Positions 32,711-41,266 of a DNA stretch of 64,000 bases are shown one piece after another. The notes below the pieces were generated by a model. It was not told the origin of the DNA and did no database searches. It saw only the letters and a program-made list of their open reading frames with translations. The DNA is from VRUE01 sp963703235. Lineage in GTDB: Bacteria > Actinomycetota > Thermoleophilia > Solirubrobacterales > 70-9. The first letter of the stretch is position 1; each line of letters begins with the position of its first letter. The DNA is taken from assembly GCA_963703235.1 (NCBI GenBank), contig OY969802.1, forward strand, positions 1,054,001 to 1,118,000, read 5' to 3'. A program made the translations under genes and the position numbers.

Positions 32711-33307
32711 TTAGCGACGGAACTCGAGCTCCCGCAGCACGCGTGCAGGCGCGCCTGCGGCGATCGTCCGCGGCGGCAGGTCCTCGGTCACGACCGAGTT
32801 GGCGCCGATCACGCAGCGCTCGCCGATCGTCACGCCACTCGTCACCACGCAGTTGGCCCCGAACCAGCAGTTGGACCCGATCCGCACCGGCCCCTTGCTG
32901 GTGAAGCCCTGCCAGGTGATCGGCGTGTCGGGATCGTCGAAGCGGTGGTCGGCGTCGCCGACGAAGCAGCCGTTGGCGAACATCACATGGTCGCCGATCT
33001 CGATCGACTCGAAGGCGGCGAGCATCGTGTTGCGGTTGAGGAAGCAGCCCTCGCCGATCTCGATCCGCGCCTCGGGCGCGAGGGTCAACCAGCAACCGGG
33101 CTCGAGCAGGCTCCCGGCGCCGATCCGCAGGCGACCCTCGTCGAGCGCCTCCAGCACCTCGCCCTCGACCGGACGGCGGATGAAGAAGCCGCCGCGAGCG
33201 GCGTGGCGGGCGATCCGCCAGCGGCGCAGCAGCCGGTGGTTGCGCTCATACCAACGCCGCTTCGCCCACCACAGGCGCCACCCCGTTTGCCCCCCACCGT
33301 CGCTCAT
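32711..33307 (-). CDS. Left-handed beta-helix acyltransferase (maltose/galactoside acetyltransferase type)
   Basis: A 198-residue protein. After a basic helical N-terminus come hexapeptide repeats: RIGAGSLLEPGCWLTL, RIEIGEGCFLNRNTML, SIEIGDHVMFANGCFVGDADH (with the catalytic-type histidine), IGSNCWFGANCVVTSGVTIGERCVIGANSVV. Acetyl- or acyl-CoA dependent transfer to a sugar or amine is expected; target unknown. Start ATG 33307 has TAACGT seven bases upstream. It is divergent from the ROK kinase. Confidence 0.82.
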   Translation of the reverse strand: MSDGGGQTGWRLWWAKRRWYERNHRLLRRWRIARHAARGGFFIRRPVEGEVLEALDEGRLRIGAGSLLEPGCWLTLAPEARIEIGEGCFLNRNTMLAAFESIEIGDHVMFANGCFVGDADHRFDDPDTPITWQGFTSKGPVRIGSNCWFGANCVVTSGVTIGERCVIGANSVVTEDLPPRTIAAGAPARVLRELEFRR

Positions 33308-33314
33308 CGCCCCA

Positions 33315-33320
33315 ACGTTA
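33315..33320 (-). promoter_or_regulatory. TAACGT -10 box of acyltransferase gene
   Basis: TAACGT, seven bases, then ATG at 33307 on the minus strand; near-leaderless arrangement. Confidence 0.45.
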
Positions 33321-33335
33321 TGCCCACTCCACGGC

Positions 33336-33381
33336 CGATGGGCCGACTCCGGTTGCTCAACGTCCTGTTTTCGGCCCATCG
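33336..33381. repeat. 11-bp inverted repeat between divergent acyltransferase and ROK genes
   Basis: CGATGGGCCGA (33336-33346) and TCGGCCCATCG (33371-33381) are perfectly complementary with a 24-base gap. The right arm ends eight bases before the -10 box of the ROK gene, so the sites could be an operator for a dimeric or tetrameric repressor, or a DNA hairpin. Confidence 0.6.
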
Positions 33382-33388
33382 ACACGCA

Positions 33389-33394
33389 TAGACT
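33389..33394 (+). promoter_or_regulatory. TAGACT -10 box, leaderless ROK kinase gene
   Basis: TAGACT, six bases, then GTG at 33401, no ribosome site; leaderless geometry. Confidence 0.55.
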
Positions 33395-33400
33395 CGCCAT

Positions 33401-34360
33401 GTGGCCGGCCTTCGCGGTGGTATAGACCTCGGCGGGACGAAGATCCAAGCCGTTGTCGTCGGCACCGACGGGGCCGTGCTGGGCGAGGCGCGGAGGCCGA
33501 CCCCGACCGCGGGCGGTCCCGCCGATGTCGCCCAAGCGATGGCGAAGGCGTTGCGCGAGGCAGCCGCGGCGGCGGGCACCAAGCCCGGAGAGCTGGCCGG
33601 TGTCGGCGTCGGCTCGCCCGGTGACGCCGACGGCAAGACCGGGGTTGTCTCCAACGCCCGCAACCTGCCGGGGTGGGACGGCAGCTTCCCACTCGCCGAG
33701 GCGCTGGCGAACGCGCTCGACACGCAGGTCCGGATCGGCAACGACGTTCAGGTCGCGGTCGAAGGCGAGTTCCGGCTCGGGGGCGGCAAGGAGTTCGACT
33801 CCCTGCTCGGGGTCTGGTGGGGAACCGGCGTCGGCGGCGGCATCGTCCTCGACGGCAAGCCGTGGCTCGGCCGCGGCGCCGCCGGCGAGATCGGCCACGT
33901 GGTCATCGAGCGCGGCGGCGCCAAGTGCCCCTGCGGTCGCCGCGGCTGTATGGAGGCCTACGCCGGCCGCGCCGCGATGGAAGCCGAGGCGCATCGACAG
34001 CACGAGGATGGCCAGAAGACCGACCTCTTCAAGCTGATGCACAAGCACGACAAACCGCGCCTGACCAGCGGCATCTGGGAGCGGGCACTCGATCACGGCG
34101 ACCACCTGGCAAAGAAGCTGATCGAGCGGGCGATCGAGGCCCTCGGAACGGGCGTGGCATCGGCCTGCAACGTCCTCGACGTCGAGGCGGTGATCGTCGG
34201 CGGCGGCCTCGGCCAGCGTTTCGGCGAGCGCTACATGGACGACCTGCGCAGGGAGATGCTCAAGCACCTCTTCGTCGACGAACGCCCCCCGGCGATTCGG
34301 GTCGCAAAGCTGGGCGATCTGGGCGGTGCAATCGGCGCCTCGCTGCTGGTCGAGCCCTGA
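33401..34360 (+). CDS. ROK-family sugar kinase (glucokinase-like)
   Basis: A 319-residue ASKHA kinase. ATP site GGIDLGGTKIQAVVVGTDG, catalytic aspartate in IGNDVQVAVEGE, GTGVGGGIVLDGKPW, the ExGH motif GEIGHVVIE and the ROK zinc motif KCPCGRRGCMEAYAG are all complete, so it is a kinase rather than a NagC-type regulator (no HTH). Glucose is the commonest substrate in this clade, not certain. It lies 0.7 kb from a sugar ABC transporter on the other strand, which could supply the sugar. Confidence 0.88.
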   Translation: MAGLRGGIDLGGTKIQAVVVGTDGAVLGEARRPTPTAGGPADVAQAMAKALREAAAAAGTKPGELAGVGVGSPGDADGKTGVVSNARNLPGWDGSFPLAEALANALDTQVRIGNDVQVAVEGEFRLGGGKEFDSLLGVWWGTGVGGGIVLDGKPWLGRGAAGEIGHVVIERGGAKCPCGRRGCMEAYAGRAAMEAEAHRQHEDGQKTDLFKLMHKHDKPRLTSGIWERALDHGDHLAKKLIERAIEALGTGVASACNVLDVEAVIVGGGLGQRFGERYMDDLRREMLKHLFVDERPPAIRVAKLGDLGGAIGASLLVEP

Positions 34361-34365
34361 GCCAA

Positions 34366-34752
34366 TCAGGCCGGCTGGGCGACTGGAAGACCTCGTTCCT
34401 CGGCCGCATCACCGAGGCGAGCGTCGTAGGTCACAAACACGCCAATCTCGTTGCCAACGCTGAGAGCGGTAGCCAGGTGAAGCGCGTCGAGGCTCCGCAG
34501 ACGCGCAGGCGCCAATTCGGTCGCCAGATCGAGGATCGCGTCGTCGAGGGGCAACAGCGATATGCCCTCCAGCCACTGACGGGCTTCACGGGCAACATCG
34601 GCCGTGTGACGAGCACAGGCCCGAATCGACTCGACCGCTAAGAGAGCACTTGACGCGTATCCATCCCAATTGGCCAGCTCAGTCAAGAGAGCGGCGTCCC
34701 CAGCCTCGCCAAGCAGGGCCTTCACATAGGCCGAGCTGTCGAGATAGGCAAT
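34366..34752 (-). CDS. vapC: PIN-domain toxin VapC (non-standard start codon)
   Basis: A 128-residue PIN-domain ribonuclease, the toxin of a VapBC-type pair. The four acidic sites are visible: D in IAYLDSSAYVKALL, E in LLAVESIRAC, D in RSLDALHLATAL and D in FVTYDARLGDAA. No ATG, GTG or TTG precedes the essential first aspartate; ATT at 34752, eight bases after the antitoxin stop, fits the usual MIAYLDSS start. The GTG at 34725 would remove the first catalytic residue. It should cut RNA when not bound by its antitoxin. Confidence 0.78.
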   Translation of the reverse strand: MAYLDSSAYVKALLGEAGDAALLTELANWDGYASSALLAVESIRACARHTADVAREARQWLEGISLLPLDDAILDLATELAPARLRSLDALHLATALSVGNEIGVFVTYDARLGDAAEERGLPVAQPA

Positions 34753-34760
34753 CCGACGGA

Positions 34761-35042
34761 CTACAGCCGCTCCTCCCGCTCTGCGTCGAGCAGCTCGCGA
34801 CTCGACGGCCCTCCCGGTCTCCGCGGAGGCCCTTGCCTGTCAATCTCCAACAGATTGGCGGTGGGCATGGTCGCGCCACGCTCAGCAACGAGTCGGGCGA
34901 TCGGCGAATCTGCTGGCCCTGACGGCACCAAGCGTGCGACCTCGCGCCCCCGCTCGGTTACTCGGACACTCTCCCCCTCCTTGACCCGGACGAGATAGCG
35001 GGAGAGGTTCTGGCGAAGGTCGCGTACGCCTACGGATTCCAT
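34761..35042 (-). CDS. vapB: Phd/YefM-type antitoxin of the VapBC pair
   Basis: A 93-residue antitoxin. N-terminal Phd fold: MESVGVRDLRQNLSRYLVRVKEGESVRVTERGREVARLVP, followed by an unstructured toxin-binding tail (about 50-93). It binds the operator of its own operon and neutralises the PIN toxin directly downstream. The ATG at 35042 has TACCGT seven bases upstream and fits the family start better than a longer frame. Confidence 0.85.
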   Translation of the reverse strand: MESVGVRDLRQNLSRYLVRVKEGESVRVTERGREVARLVPSGPADSPIARLVAERGATMPTANLLEIDRQGPPRRPGGPSSRELLDAEREERL

Positions 35043-35049
35043 GTGCGCC

Positions 35050-35055
35050 ACGGTA
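35050..35055 (-). promoter_or_regulatory. TACCGT -10 box of toxin-antitoxin operon
   Basis: TACCGT, seven bases, then the antitoxin ATG at 35042; near-leaderless. Confidence 0.45.
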
Positions 35056-35077
35056 GCACATTTCCGCAACTTTTTGT

Positions 35078-36298
35078 CTATACTCGTCCGACGGCCTGGC
35101 GCTGCTGGCGGGCGATCGCGTCGACGATCACGGCGATCAGGAGGACGCCGCCGGTGACCATGAACTTGACCGCCGAGGAGAGCGCCAGCAGGTCCATCCC
35201 GTTGGAGATCGAGCCGATCACCAGCGCGCCCAGGAGGGCGGTCCAGACGGCGCCGCGACCGCCGAAGAGGCTGGTGCCGGCGATCACCGGGCCGGCGATC
35301 GCCAGCAACAGCAGTTCGCTGCCGCCGGAGTTCTGGTTCACCGCCAGCAGCCGCGAGGCGGCGAGGATGCCGCCGATCGCCGCCATCGTGCCGGCGATCC
35401 CGAACACGGCGATCCGCACCCGTTCGATCGGGATGCCGGCGCGCCGCGCCGCCTCGACGTTGCCGCCGACCGCGTAGACGTGGCGACCGAAGGTGGTCCG
35501 CCTGGCGACGTATTCCATGCCGACGACGAAGGCGAGCAGGATCAGCAGCGCCAGCGGCAGGCCCCGGTCGGAGTTGAGGACGGCGACGATGACGATCGCG
35601 ACCACCGCGACCAGGACGACCTTGGCGACCTGCGACACCAGGCCCTCGCCGGCTAGACCTGCCGTGACGCGCCGCCTGTGGCCGAGCAGGACGATCGCGG
35701 CGTAAGCGGCGATCACGACCGCGGCCAAAACCCAGCCGACGGCGTCGGAGTAGAAGGTGTTGGCGAGGCCGGTGATCTTCGAGTCGTTGATGTTGATCGA
35801 GCCGGTCGACCCGAGCACCTGGAGAAGCGCGCCCTGCCAGGCGAGCAAGCCGGCAAGCGTGACGACAAACGAGGGAACGCCGAAGCGGCTGAAGAGCGCC
35901 CCTTGGATCACGCCGATGGTCGTCCCGACGACGACCGCGGCGGCGATCGCCAAGTAGGGGTTCCAGCCATTTTTCACGTTGAGCACCGCCATCACCGCAG
36001 CGGCGAGACCGCTGACCGCGCCGACCGAGAGGTCGATCTCACCCAGCAGCAGGACGTATACGACGCCGATCGAGATCAGGCCGATCGCCGTGATCTGCAG
36101 CATCAGGTTGGTCAGGTTCTCGGCTGAGAGGAAGCGGTCGTTCTGGAGCTGGAAGATCGCCCAGATCAGCGCCAGGCCGAGCACCACCCGCAGCGAGGCG
36201 AGGTCGCCCTGGACGAAGCGGCGCAACGCTTCGGCCCGGGGGCTGGGGGCGGCCACCCCCTCGGCCGCAGCGGGCGCGGCGCCTCCCGCGGCACTCAT
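35078..36298 (-). CDS. Sugar ABC transporter permease (XylH/RbsC type)
   Basis: A 406-residue membrane protein with about ten helices. The BPD_transp_2 pattern is clear: GEIDLSVGAVSGLAAAVMA near the N-terminus and VGGNVEAARRAGIPIERVRIAVFGIAGTMAAIGGIL, the EAA-like coupling loop. It forms the channel of an importer with the ATPase and binding protein upstream. Start ATG at 36298 overlaps the ATPase stop by four bases. Xylose- or ribose-type sugar is the usual substrate. Confidence 0.88.
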   Translation of the reverse strand: MSAAGGAAPAAAEGVAAPSPRAEALRRFVQGDLASLRVVLGLALIWAIFQLQNDRFLSAENLTNLMLQITAIGLISIGVVYVLLLGEIDLSVGAVSGLAAAVMAVLNVKNGWNPYLAIAAAVVVGTTIGVIQGALFSRFGVPSFVVTLAGLLAWQGALLQVLGSTGSININDSKITGLANTFYSDAVGWVLAAVVIAAYAAIVLLGHRRRVTAGLAGEGLVSQVAKVVLVAVVAIVIVAVLNSDRGLPLALLILLAFVVGMEYVARRTTFGRHVYAVGGNVEAARRAGIPIERVRIAVFGIAGTMAAIGGILAASRLLAVNQNSGGSELLLLAIAGPVIAGTSLFGGRGAVWTALLGALVIGSISNGMDLLALSSAVKFMVTGGVLLIAVIVDAIARQQRQAVGRV

Positions 36299-37116
36299 CG
36301 CGAGGCCTCCTCGTCGGCGCGCGACGCGCCCTCGCCAGCTCGGCCCGGCTCCCCTTCGCTGCGTTCGCCGACGCCGGTGATCGCCGCGACGACGTGCTCC
36401 TCCGTCGTCGCTTCGGCCTCGAAGCTGCCGGCGGCGCGGCCGAGGCGCAGGACGACGATCCGGTCGGCGACCGCGAAGACGTCGGCGAGGTTGTGGCTGA
36501 TCACCACCACGCCGTGGCCGCGCTCGCGCAGCTGCCGGATCAGCTCGAGCACCTGGGCCGTCTGCGCCACCCCGAGCGCGGCGGTTGGCTCGTCCAGCAA
36601 CACGACTTTGGGCTCCCCCAGCAACGAGCGGGCGACGGCGACCTGTTGCCGCTGCCCGCCGGAGAGGGTCCCGACCTCGCTGCGCAGGCTGGGGATCGTC
36701 ACCGAGAGACCGGAGAGCAGCTCGCCCGTGCGGTGCTCCATCGTCGCCTCGTCGAGCTGGCGCGAGACCTGTCCCGGCCCCGGCGAGACCCTCTCCCGAC
36801 CGAGGAAGAGGTTGGCAACGACGTCGAGGTTGTCGCACAGCGCCAGGTCCTGGTAGACGGTGGCGATCCCCAGCGCCGTCGCGTCCTGGGGGCGGGAGAT
36901 CGAGACCTCCTCGCCGCCGAAGCGGAACCTGCCGGCGTCCGGCTTGTGGATGCCGGCGATCGCCTTCACCATCGTCGACTTGCCGGCCCCGTTGTCGCCG
37001 ACGAGGCCGACGACCTCACCGGCTTGGAGGGCGAAGTCGACCCGGTCCAGCGCCTGGACCGGACCGAATCGCTTGCTGACCCCGTCAAGCTCGAGCAGCG
37101 GGGTCTCCGAGCCCAT
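36295..37116 (-). CDS. Sugar ABC transporter ATPase (single domain)
   Basis: A 273-residue ATP-binding subunit: Walker A VGDNGAGKSTMVKAI, signature LSGGQRQQVAVARSLL, Walker B VVLLDEPTAALG. Most XylG/RbsA proteins contain two such domains; this one has a single domain and must act as a dimer. The last 20 residues are acidic and Gly-rich. It follows the binding-protein gene by 12 bases and overlaps the permease. Confidence 0.87.
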   Translation of the reverse strand: MGSETPLLELDGVSKRFGPVQALDRVDFALQAGEVVGLVGDNGAGKSTMVKAIAGIHKPDAGRFRFGGEEVSISRPQDATALGIATVYQDLALCDNLDVVANLFLGRERVSPGPGQVSRQLDEATMEHRTGELLSGLSVTIPSLRSEVGTLSGGQRQQVAVARSLLGEPKVVLLDEPTAALGVAQTAQVLELIRQLRERGHGVVVISHNLADVFAVADRIVVLRLGRAAGSFEAEATTEEHVVAAITGVGERSEGEPGRAGEGASRADEEASR

Positions 37117-37128
37117 TGCCTCTCTCCG

Positions 37129-38232
37129 CTAGGAGATGCCCGCTTCTTTGCAGGCCTGGGCGTACGGGCCGGTGCAGAGTTCGTCGGGCGAGACTTCTTC
37201 GTCCGCGATCACGGTCTGTTTGATGTTGTCTTTGGTCACCGCCACCGGCGTCAGCAAGATCGAGGGCACTTCCTCTTTTTCGTTGTCGAGCTGATCGGTC
37301 ACTTTGCCCTGGGGGATTTCTTTGCCTTCGGCCAGGTCGACGGCGATTTCGGCGCTGATGGAAGCCTCGGGTCTGTAGGCCTTGTACACCGTCATGTACT
37401 GCTGGCCGACGAGGATCCGCTGCAGACCGGCGACCGTCGCGTCCTGGCCGGTCGTGGGACGTTCGGCCGGGTCGATCCCAGCTGATTTCATCGCCGCGAT
37501 CGCGCCACCGCCGAGGTCGTCGTTGGCCGCGTAGACGCCGGCGAAGGCGTCTTTGCCGAGACCGGTGATCGCCTGCTGCATCTCGTTCTGGGCGTTGCTC
37601 GCCAGCCAGCCGGGGGTGTCATATTCTTTCGCGATCTCGACGCCTTCGGACTCGAAGACGTTTTGAGCGCCTTTCTTGAACAGCGCTGCGTTGCTATCGG
37701 CGGGATCGCCGCTGATCATCACTACCGGACCGCTGGGATTACCGTCTTCTTTCAGTTTTTCGCTGAGTGATTTGCCCTGCAGTTCGCCAACTTTTTCGTT
37801 GTCGAAGGAGACGTAGACGTCGACGTCGGCGCCGAGGATCAAGCGGTCGTAGCTGACCACCGGCACGTCCTGCTGGCGCGCTTTTTCGACGCTCGCAGCG
37901 GCGGAGGCCGCGTCAACTGGGTCCAGCACAAGGACGTCAGCGCCCTGGGTCAGCGCCGCTTCGACCTGGCTCTGCTGTTTTGACGCATCCTCGGTGGCGT
38001 TGCTGTAGAGGATTTCGCAATCGGGGCAGATCTCCTCGACTTTTTCTTCAAAGCGCGGTCGATCGGAGGCCTCGTAGCGTGGCGTCTGGTTCTCGGGCAA
38101 GAGGAAGGCGATGGTCGCGCCGCCACCCCCGCCGTCTCCACCGTCGTCGTCACCACAGCCGGCTAGGACCACGACAGCGACAAGCAGGCCTCCGATCGCA
38201 ATCGCGATCCGGGTCAACGCTGAGCGGGACAT
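37129..38232 (-). CDS. Sugar-binding lipoprotein (XylF type)
   Basis: A 367-residue substrate-binding lipoprotein: signal peptide with lipobox VVVLAGCG, Gly linker, then a type 1 periplasmic fold: IAFLLPENQTPRYEASDRPRFEEK, ILYSNATEDASKQQSQVEAAL, GADVLVLDPVD, VPVVSYDRLI and AGVYAANDDLGGGAI, closest to xylose-binding proteins. A strong ribosome site (AAAGGAGGAGCA) precedes the ATG at 38232. As first gene of the operon it is likely the most highly made; several TTT and CTT codons set it slightly apart from neighbours. Confidence 0.88.
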   Translation of the reverse strand: MSRSALTRIAIAIGGLLVAVVVLAGCGDDDGGDGGGGGATIAFLLPENQTPRYEASDRPRFEEKVEEICPDCEILYSNATEDASKQQSQVEAALTQGADVLVLDPVDAASAAASVEKARQQDVPVVSYDRLILGADVDVYVSFDNEKVGELQGKSLSEKLKEDGNPSGPVVMISGDPADSNAALFKKGAQNVFESEGVEIAKEYDTPGWLASNAQNEMQQAITGLGKDAFAGVYAANDDLGGGAIAAMKSAGIDPAERPTTGQDATVAGLQRILVGQQYMTVYKAYRPEASISAEIAVDLAEGKEIPQGKVTDQLDNEKEEVPSILLTPVAVTKDNIKQTVIADEEVSPDELCTGPYAQACKEAGIS

Positions 38233-38308
38233 TGCTCCTCCTTTGCCCCCTGCTTGTCCTGTTCGGGGCAATACCCGGATTTCCGCATTTCATGCGGCCC
38301 GCCTCGGC

Positions 38309-38355
38309 GCGCGGTTCACGTTAGGCCCCTGCCAGGGGCCTAACGTGAACCGCGC
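38309..38355. repeat. Perfect 22-bp hairpin downstream of uvrA
   Basis: Arms 38309-38330 and 38334-38355 are fully complementary around a three-base loop (GCC); the arm centre reads GTTCACGTTAGGCCCCT. It begins 11 bases after the uvrA stop codon and lies upstream of the sugar-binding gene. There is no T-run, so it would be a GC-rich terminator without U-tract, or a protein site. A smaller hairpin CCGCAT-TTC-ATGCGG follows at 38283-38297. Confidence 0.8.
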
Positions 38356-38365
38356 CCAATCAGCG

Positions 38366-41245
38366 TCAGGCGGCGACCGGCTCGCGGCGCTTGCTGCGCT
38401 TCGGCTTCGCCGGCGCAGCCGGCTCGAGCAGCTCGGCCAGGAAGCGGCCGGTGTGGGAAGCCTCGACCGCGGCGACCTCCTCCGGTGTGCCGGTCGCGAC
38501 CACCTCTCCCCCATCCTCGCCGCCTTCGGGGCCGAGGTCGATGAGGCGGTCGGCGGTCTTGATCACGTCGAGGTTGTGCTCGATCACGACCACGGTGTTG
38601 CCGGCGTCGACGAGGCGGCCGAGCACATCGAGCAGACGCTGGACGTCGGCGAAGTGGAGGCCGGTGGTCGGCTCGTCGAGGATGTAGAGGGTGTCCCCGG
38701 TGGCGACTTTGGAGAGCTCGGTCGCCAGCTTGACCCGCTGCGCCTCACCGCCGGAGAGGGTCGTCGCCGGCTGGCCGAGGCGGATGTAGTCGAGGCCGAC
38801 GTCGTGCAGGGTGCGCAGCCGGCGGGCGATCTTCGGCACGTTCTCGAAGAAGACGACAGCCTCCTCGACCGACATCTCGAGCACGTCGGCGATGCTCTTG
38901 CCCTTGAAGCGGACCTCGAGCGTCTCGCGGTTGTAGCGCTTGCCGTGGCACTGCTCGCAGGGGACGTAGACGTCGGGCAGGAAGTGCATCTCGATCTTGA
39001 TCTGGCCGTCGCCGGTGCAGACCTCGCAGCGGCCGCCCTTGACGTTGAAGCTGAAGCGGCCCGGCTTGTAGCCGCGCGCCCGCGCCTCCTGGGTCTGGGC
39101 GAAGAGCTGGCGGATGTGGTCGAAGATCTTGGTGTAGGTGGCCGGGTTGGAACGCGGCGTGCGGCCGATCGGCGACTGGTCGATGTTGATGATCTTGTCG
39201 ATCTGGCTGAGCCCGTCGATGCCGTCGTGGGCGCCGGGGCGCAGCTTCGACTGGTGCAGCCGGTTGGCGACCGCGTGGTGCAGGGTCTCGTTGACCAGCG
39301 TCGACTTGCCCGAGCCGGAGACGCCGGTGACGCAGCAGAAGACCCCGAGCGGGATCGCCACGTCGATCCCCTTCAGGTTGTGTTCGCGGGCGCCGCGCAC
39401 GACTAGCGCCCCGCGCGGCACACGGCGCTCCGCGGGGACCTCGATCTGTCGCTTGCCAGCCAGGTACTGCCCGGTCAGCGAGGCCGCGTTCTTCGCCACC
39501 TCGGCCGGGGTGCCGGCGGCGATCACGTGGCCGCCGTGCTCGCCCGCTCCCGGCCCGAGGTCGACGAGATGGTCGGCCGCCCGCATCGTGCCCTCGTCGT
39601 GCTCGACGACGATCACCGTGTTGCCGAGGTCCCGCAAACGGTCGAGCGTCCCGATCAGCTTTTCGTTGTCGCGCTGGTGCAGCCCGATCGAGGGCTCGTC
39701 GAGCACGTACATCACCCCGACCAAGCTGGAACCGATCTGCGTCGCCAGCCGGATCCGCTGCGCCTCGCCGCCGGAAAGCGAGCGGGCGGAGCGGTCGAGC
39801 GAGAGGTAGCCGATGCCGACGTTCTCGAGGAAGGCGAGCCGTTCGGAGATCTCGCGCACGATCAGCCGCGCGATCGCCCGCTCGGTCTCGGTCAGCTCCA
39901 GCGCCCCGATCCAGGCCGCCGCCGCCCGCGCCGACATCTCGGTGTACTCGGCGATGCTGATCCCGCCGACCTTGACCGCGAGGGTCTCCGGCCGCAGCCG
40001 CGCACCCTTGCACTCGGGGCATGGCTGCTCCGCCATGTAGCCCTCGATCCGCTCCCGGTTGGTCTCCGAGTCGGTCTCCTCGTAGCGGCGCTGGAGCTGG
40101 TTGACGATCCCCTCGAAACGGACCTTGTAGGAGCGGCGGCGACCGAAACGGTTGGTGTAGGTGACCTGGTGGCGCTCGCCGCCGGTGCCATGGAGGAAGA
40201 CCTCTTTCTCGCTTTTTTTGAGCTTCGACCACGGCACCTCGGCGTCGACCCCGTAGTCGTCCGCCACCGCCGCGATCAGCCGCCGCCAGTAGGCGGTGAC
40301 GCCGCGGTTCCAGGGCTGCAACGCCCCCTCGTTCAGCGAGAGGGTCGGGTCGGGGACGACCAGCTCGGGATCGATCACGCGTTGGAAGCCGAGCCCGTGG
40401 CAGCGCTCGCAGGCGCCGTGCGGGGAGTTGAAGGAGAAGATCCGCGGCTCCAGCTCGGGGATCGAGGTGCCGCAGCTGAGGCAGGCGAACTGCTCGGAGA
40501 AGACCATGGCCTCGCCCTTCTCCGCGACCATCTCGACTTCGACCAGGCCCCCGGCGAGGCCGGCGGCGGCCTCGACCGACTCGGAGAGCCGGCGGCGCAG
40601 GTCGGGCTTCATGACGAGGCGGTCGACGACGACCGAGATGTCGTGTTTGTACTTCTTGTCGAGAACGATCTCCTCGTCGAGCCGCCGCAGCTCGCCGTTC
40701 ACCTCGACCCGCGAGTACCCCTCCAGCCGCAGCTGCTCGAACAGCTTGCCGTACTCGCCTTTGCGCCCGCGCACGACCGGCGCCATCACCATGAATTTCG
40801 TCCCCTCCTCGAGGGTCATCAGCCGGTCGACGATCTGCTCCTGCGACTGCCCGGTGATCTCCTCGCCGCAGGTGGGGCAGTGGGGCACGCCGATCCGCGC
40901 CCAGAACAGCCGCAGGTAGTCGTAGATCTCGGTCACCGTGCCGACCGTCGAGCGCGGGTTGCGCGAAGTCGTCTTCTGGTCGATCGAGATTGCCGGCGAG
41001 AGGCCCTCGATCGAGTCGACGTCGGGCTTCTCCATCAAGCCGAGGAACTGGCGCGCGTAGGCCGACAGCGACTCCACGTAGCGCCGCTGCCCCTCGGCGT
41101 AGATCGTGTCGAAGGCCAGGCTCGACTTGCCAGACCCCGACAGTCCGGTGATCACGATCAGCGCGTCACGGGGCAGCTCGACGTCGATGCCCTTGAGGTT
41201 GTGCTCACGGGCACCTGAGATGACGATCCGGTCCGAAGCGGCCAC
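38366..41245 (-). CDS. uvrA: Excinuclease ABC subunit A
   Basis: A 959-residue DNA-damage recognition ATPase of nucleotide excision repair. Two ABC modules are present (Walker A GLSGSGKSSLAFDTIYAEG near residue 32 and GVSGSGKSTLVNETLHHA near 640) with zinc fingers CPTCGEE, CLSCGTS...CERCHG and CEVCTGDG...CEQCHGKRY. Signatures RSLSGGEAQRIRLATQIG and TLSGGEAQRVKLATEL are intact. GTG start at 41245. A consensus LexA box lies 22 bases upstream, so it is SOS-inducible; uvrB is 1.7 kb away in the same direction. Confidence 0.97.
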   Translation of the reverse strand: MAASDRIVISGAREHNLKGIDVELPRDALIVITGLSGSGKSSLAFDTIYAEGQRRYVESLSAYARQFLGLMEKPDVDSIEGLSPAISIDQKTTSRNPRSTVGTVTEIYDYLRLFWARIGVPHCPTCGEEITGQSQEQIVDRLMTLEEGTKFMVMAPVVRGRKGEYGKLFEQLRLEGYSRVEVNGELRRLDEEIVLDKKYKHDISVVVDRLVMKPDLRRRLSESVEAAAGLAGGLVEVEMVAEKGEAMVFSEQFACLSCGTSIPELEPRIFSFNSPHGACERCHGLGFQRVIDPELVVPDPTLSLNEGALQPWNRGVTAYWRRLIAAVADDYGVDAEVPWSKLKKSEKEVFLHGTGGERHQVTYTNRFGRRRSYKVRFEGIVNQLQRRYEETDSETNRERIEGYMAEQPCPECKGARLRPETLAVKVGGISIAEYTEMSARAAAAWIGALELTETERAIARLIVREISERLAFLENVGIGYLSLDRSARSLSGGEAQRIRLATQIGSSLVGVMYVLDEPSIGLHQRDNEKLIGTLDRLRDLGNTVIVVEHDEGTMRAADHLVDLGPGAGEHGGHVIAAGTPAEVAKNAASLTGQYLAGKRQIEVPAERRVPRGALVVRGAREHNLKGIDVAIPLGVFCCVTGVSGSGKSTLVNETLHHAVANRLHQSKLRPGAHDGIDGLSQIDKIINIDQSPIGRTPRSNPATYTKIFDHIRQLFAQTQEARARGYKPGRFSFNVKGGRCEVCTGDGQIKIEMHFLPDVYVPCEQCHGKRYNRETLEVRFKGKSIADVLEMSVEEAVVFFENVPKIARRLRTLHDVGLDYIRLGQPATTLSGGEAQRVKLATELSKVATGDTLYILDEPTTGLHFADVQRLLDVLGRLVDAGNTVVVIEHNLDVIKTADRLIDLGPEGGEDGGEVVATGTPEEVAAVEASHTGRFLAELLEPAAPAKPKRSKRREPVAA

Positions 41246-41254
41246 TACGACCCG

Positions 41255-41260
41255 ATTCTA
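41255..41260 (-). promoter_or_regulatory. TAGAAT -10 box of uvrA
   Basis: TAGAAT on the minus strand, nine bases before the GTG at 41245 and directly next to the LexA box. Confidence 0.5.
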
Positions 41261-41266
41261 CGCAGG

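Noticed and set aside
33361..33380. Similarity of CGTCCTGTTTT-CGG-CCC near 33361 to CGTCCTGTTTTTCGCCC in hairpin C
   Set aside because: Only about 16 bases match and the flanking arms and gene context differ, so common origin is not supported.
39527..41218. A 563-codon open frame antisense to uvrA, and many similar long antisense frames opposite other genes
   Set aside because: In very GC-rich DNA long frames arise opposite real genes. These encode Arg/Gly/Asp/Val-rich text without domains, and the opposite strand carries well-known families.
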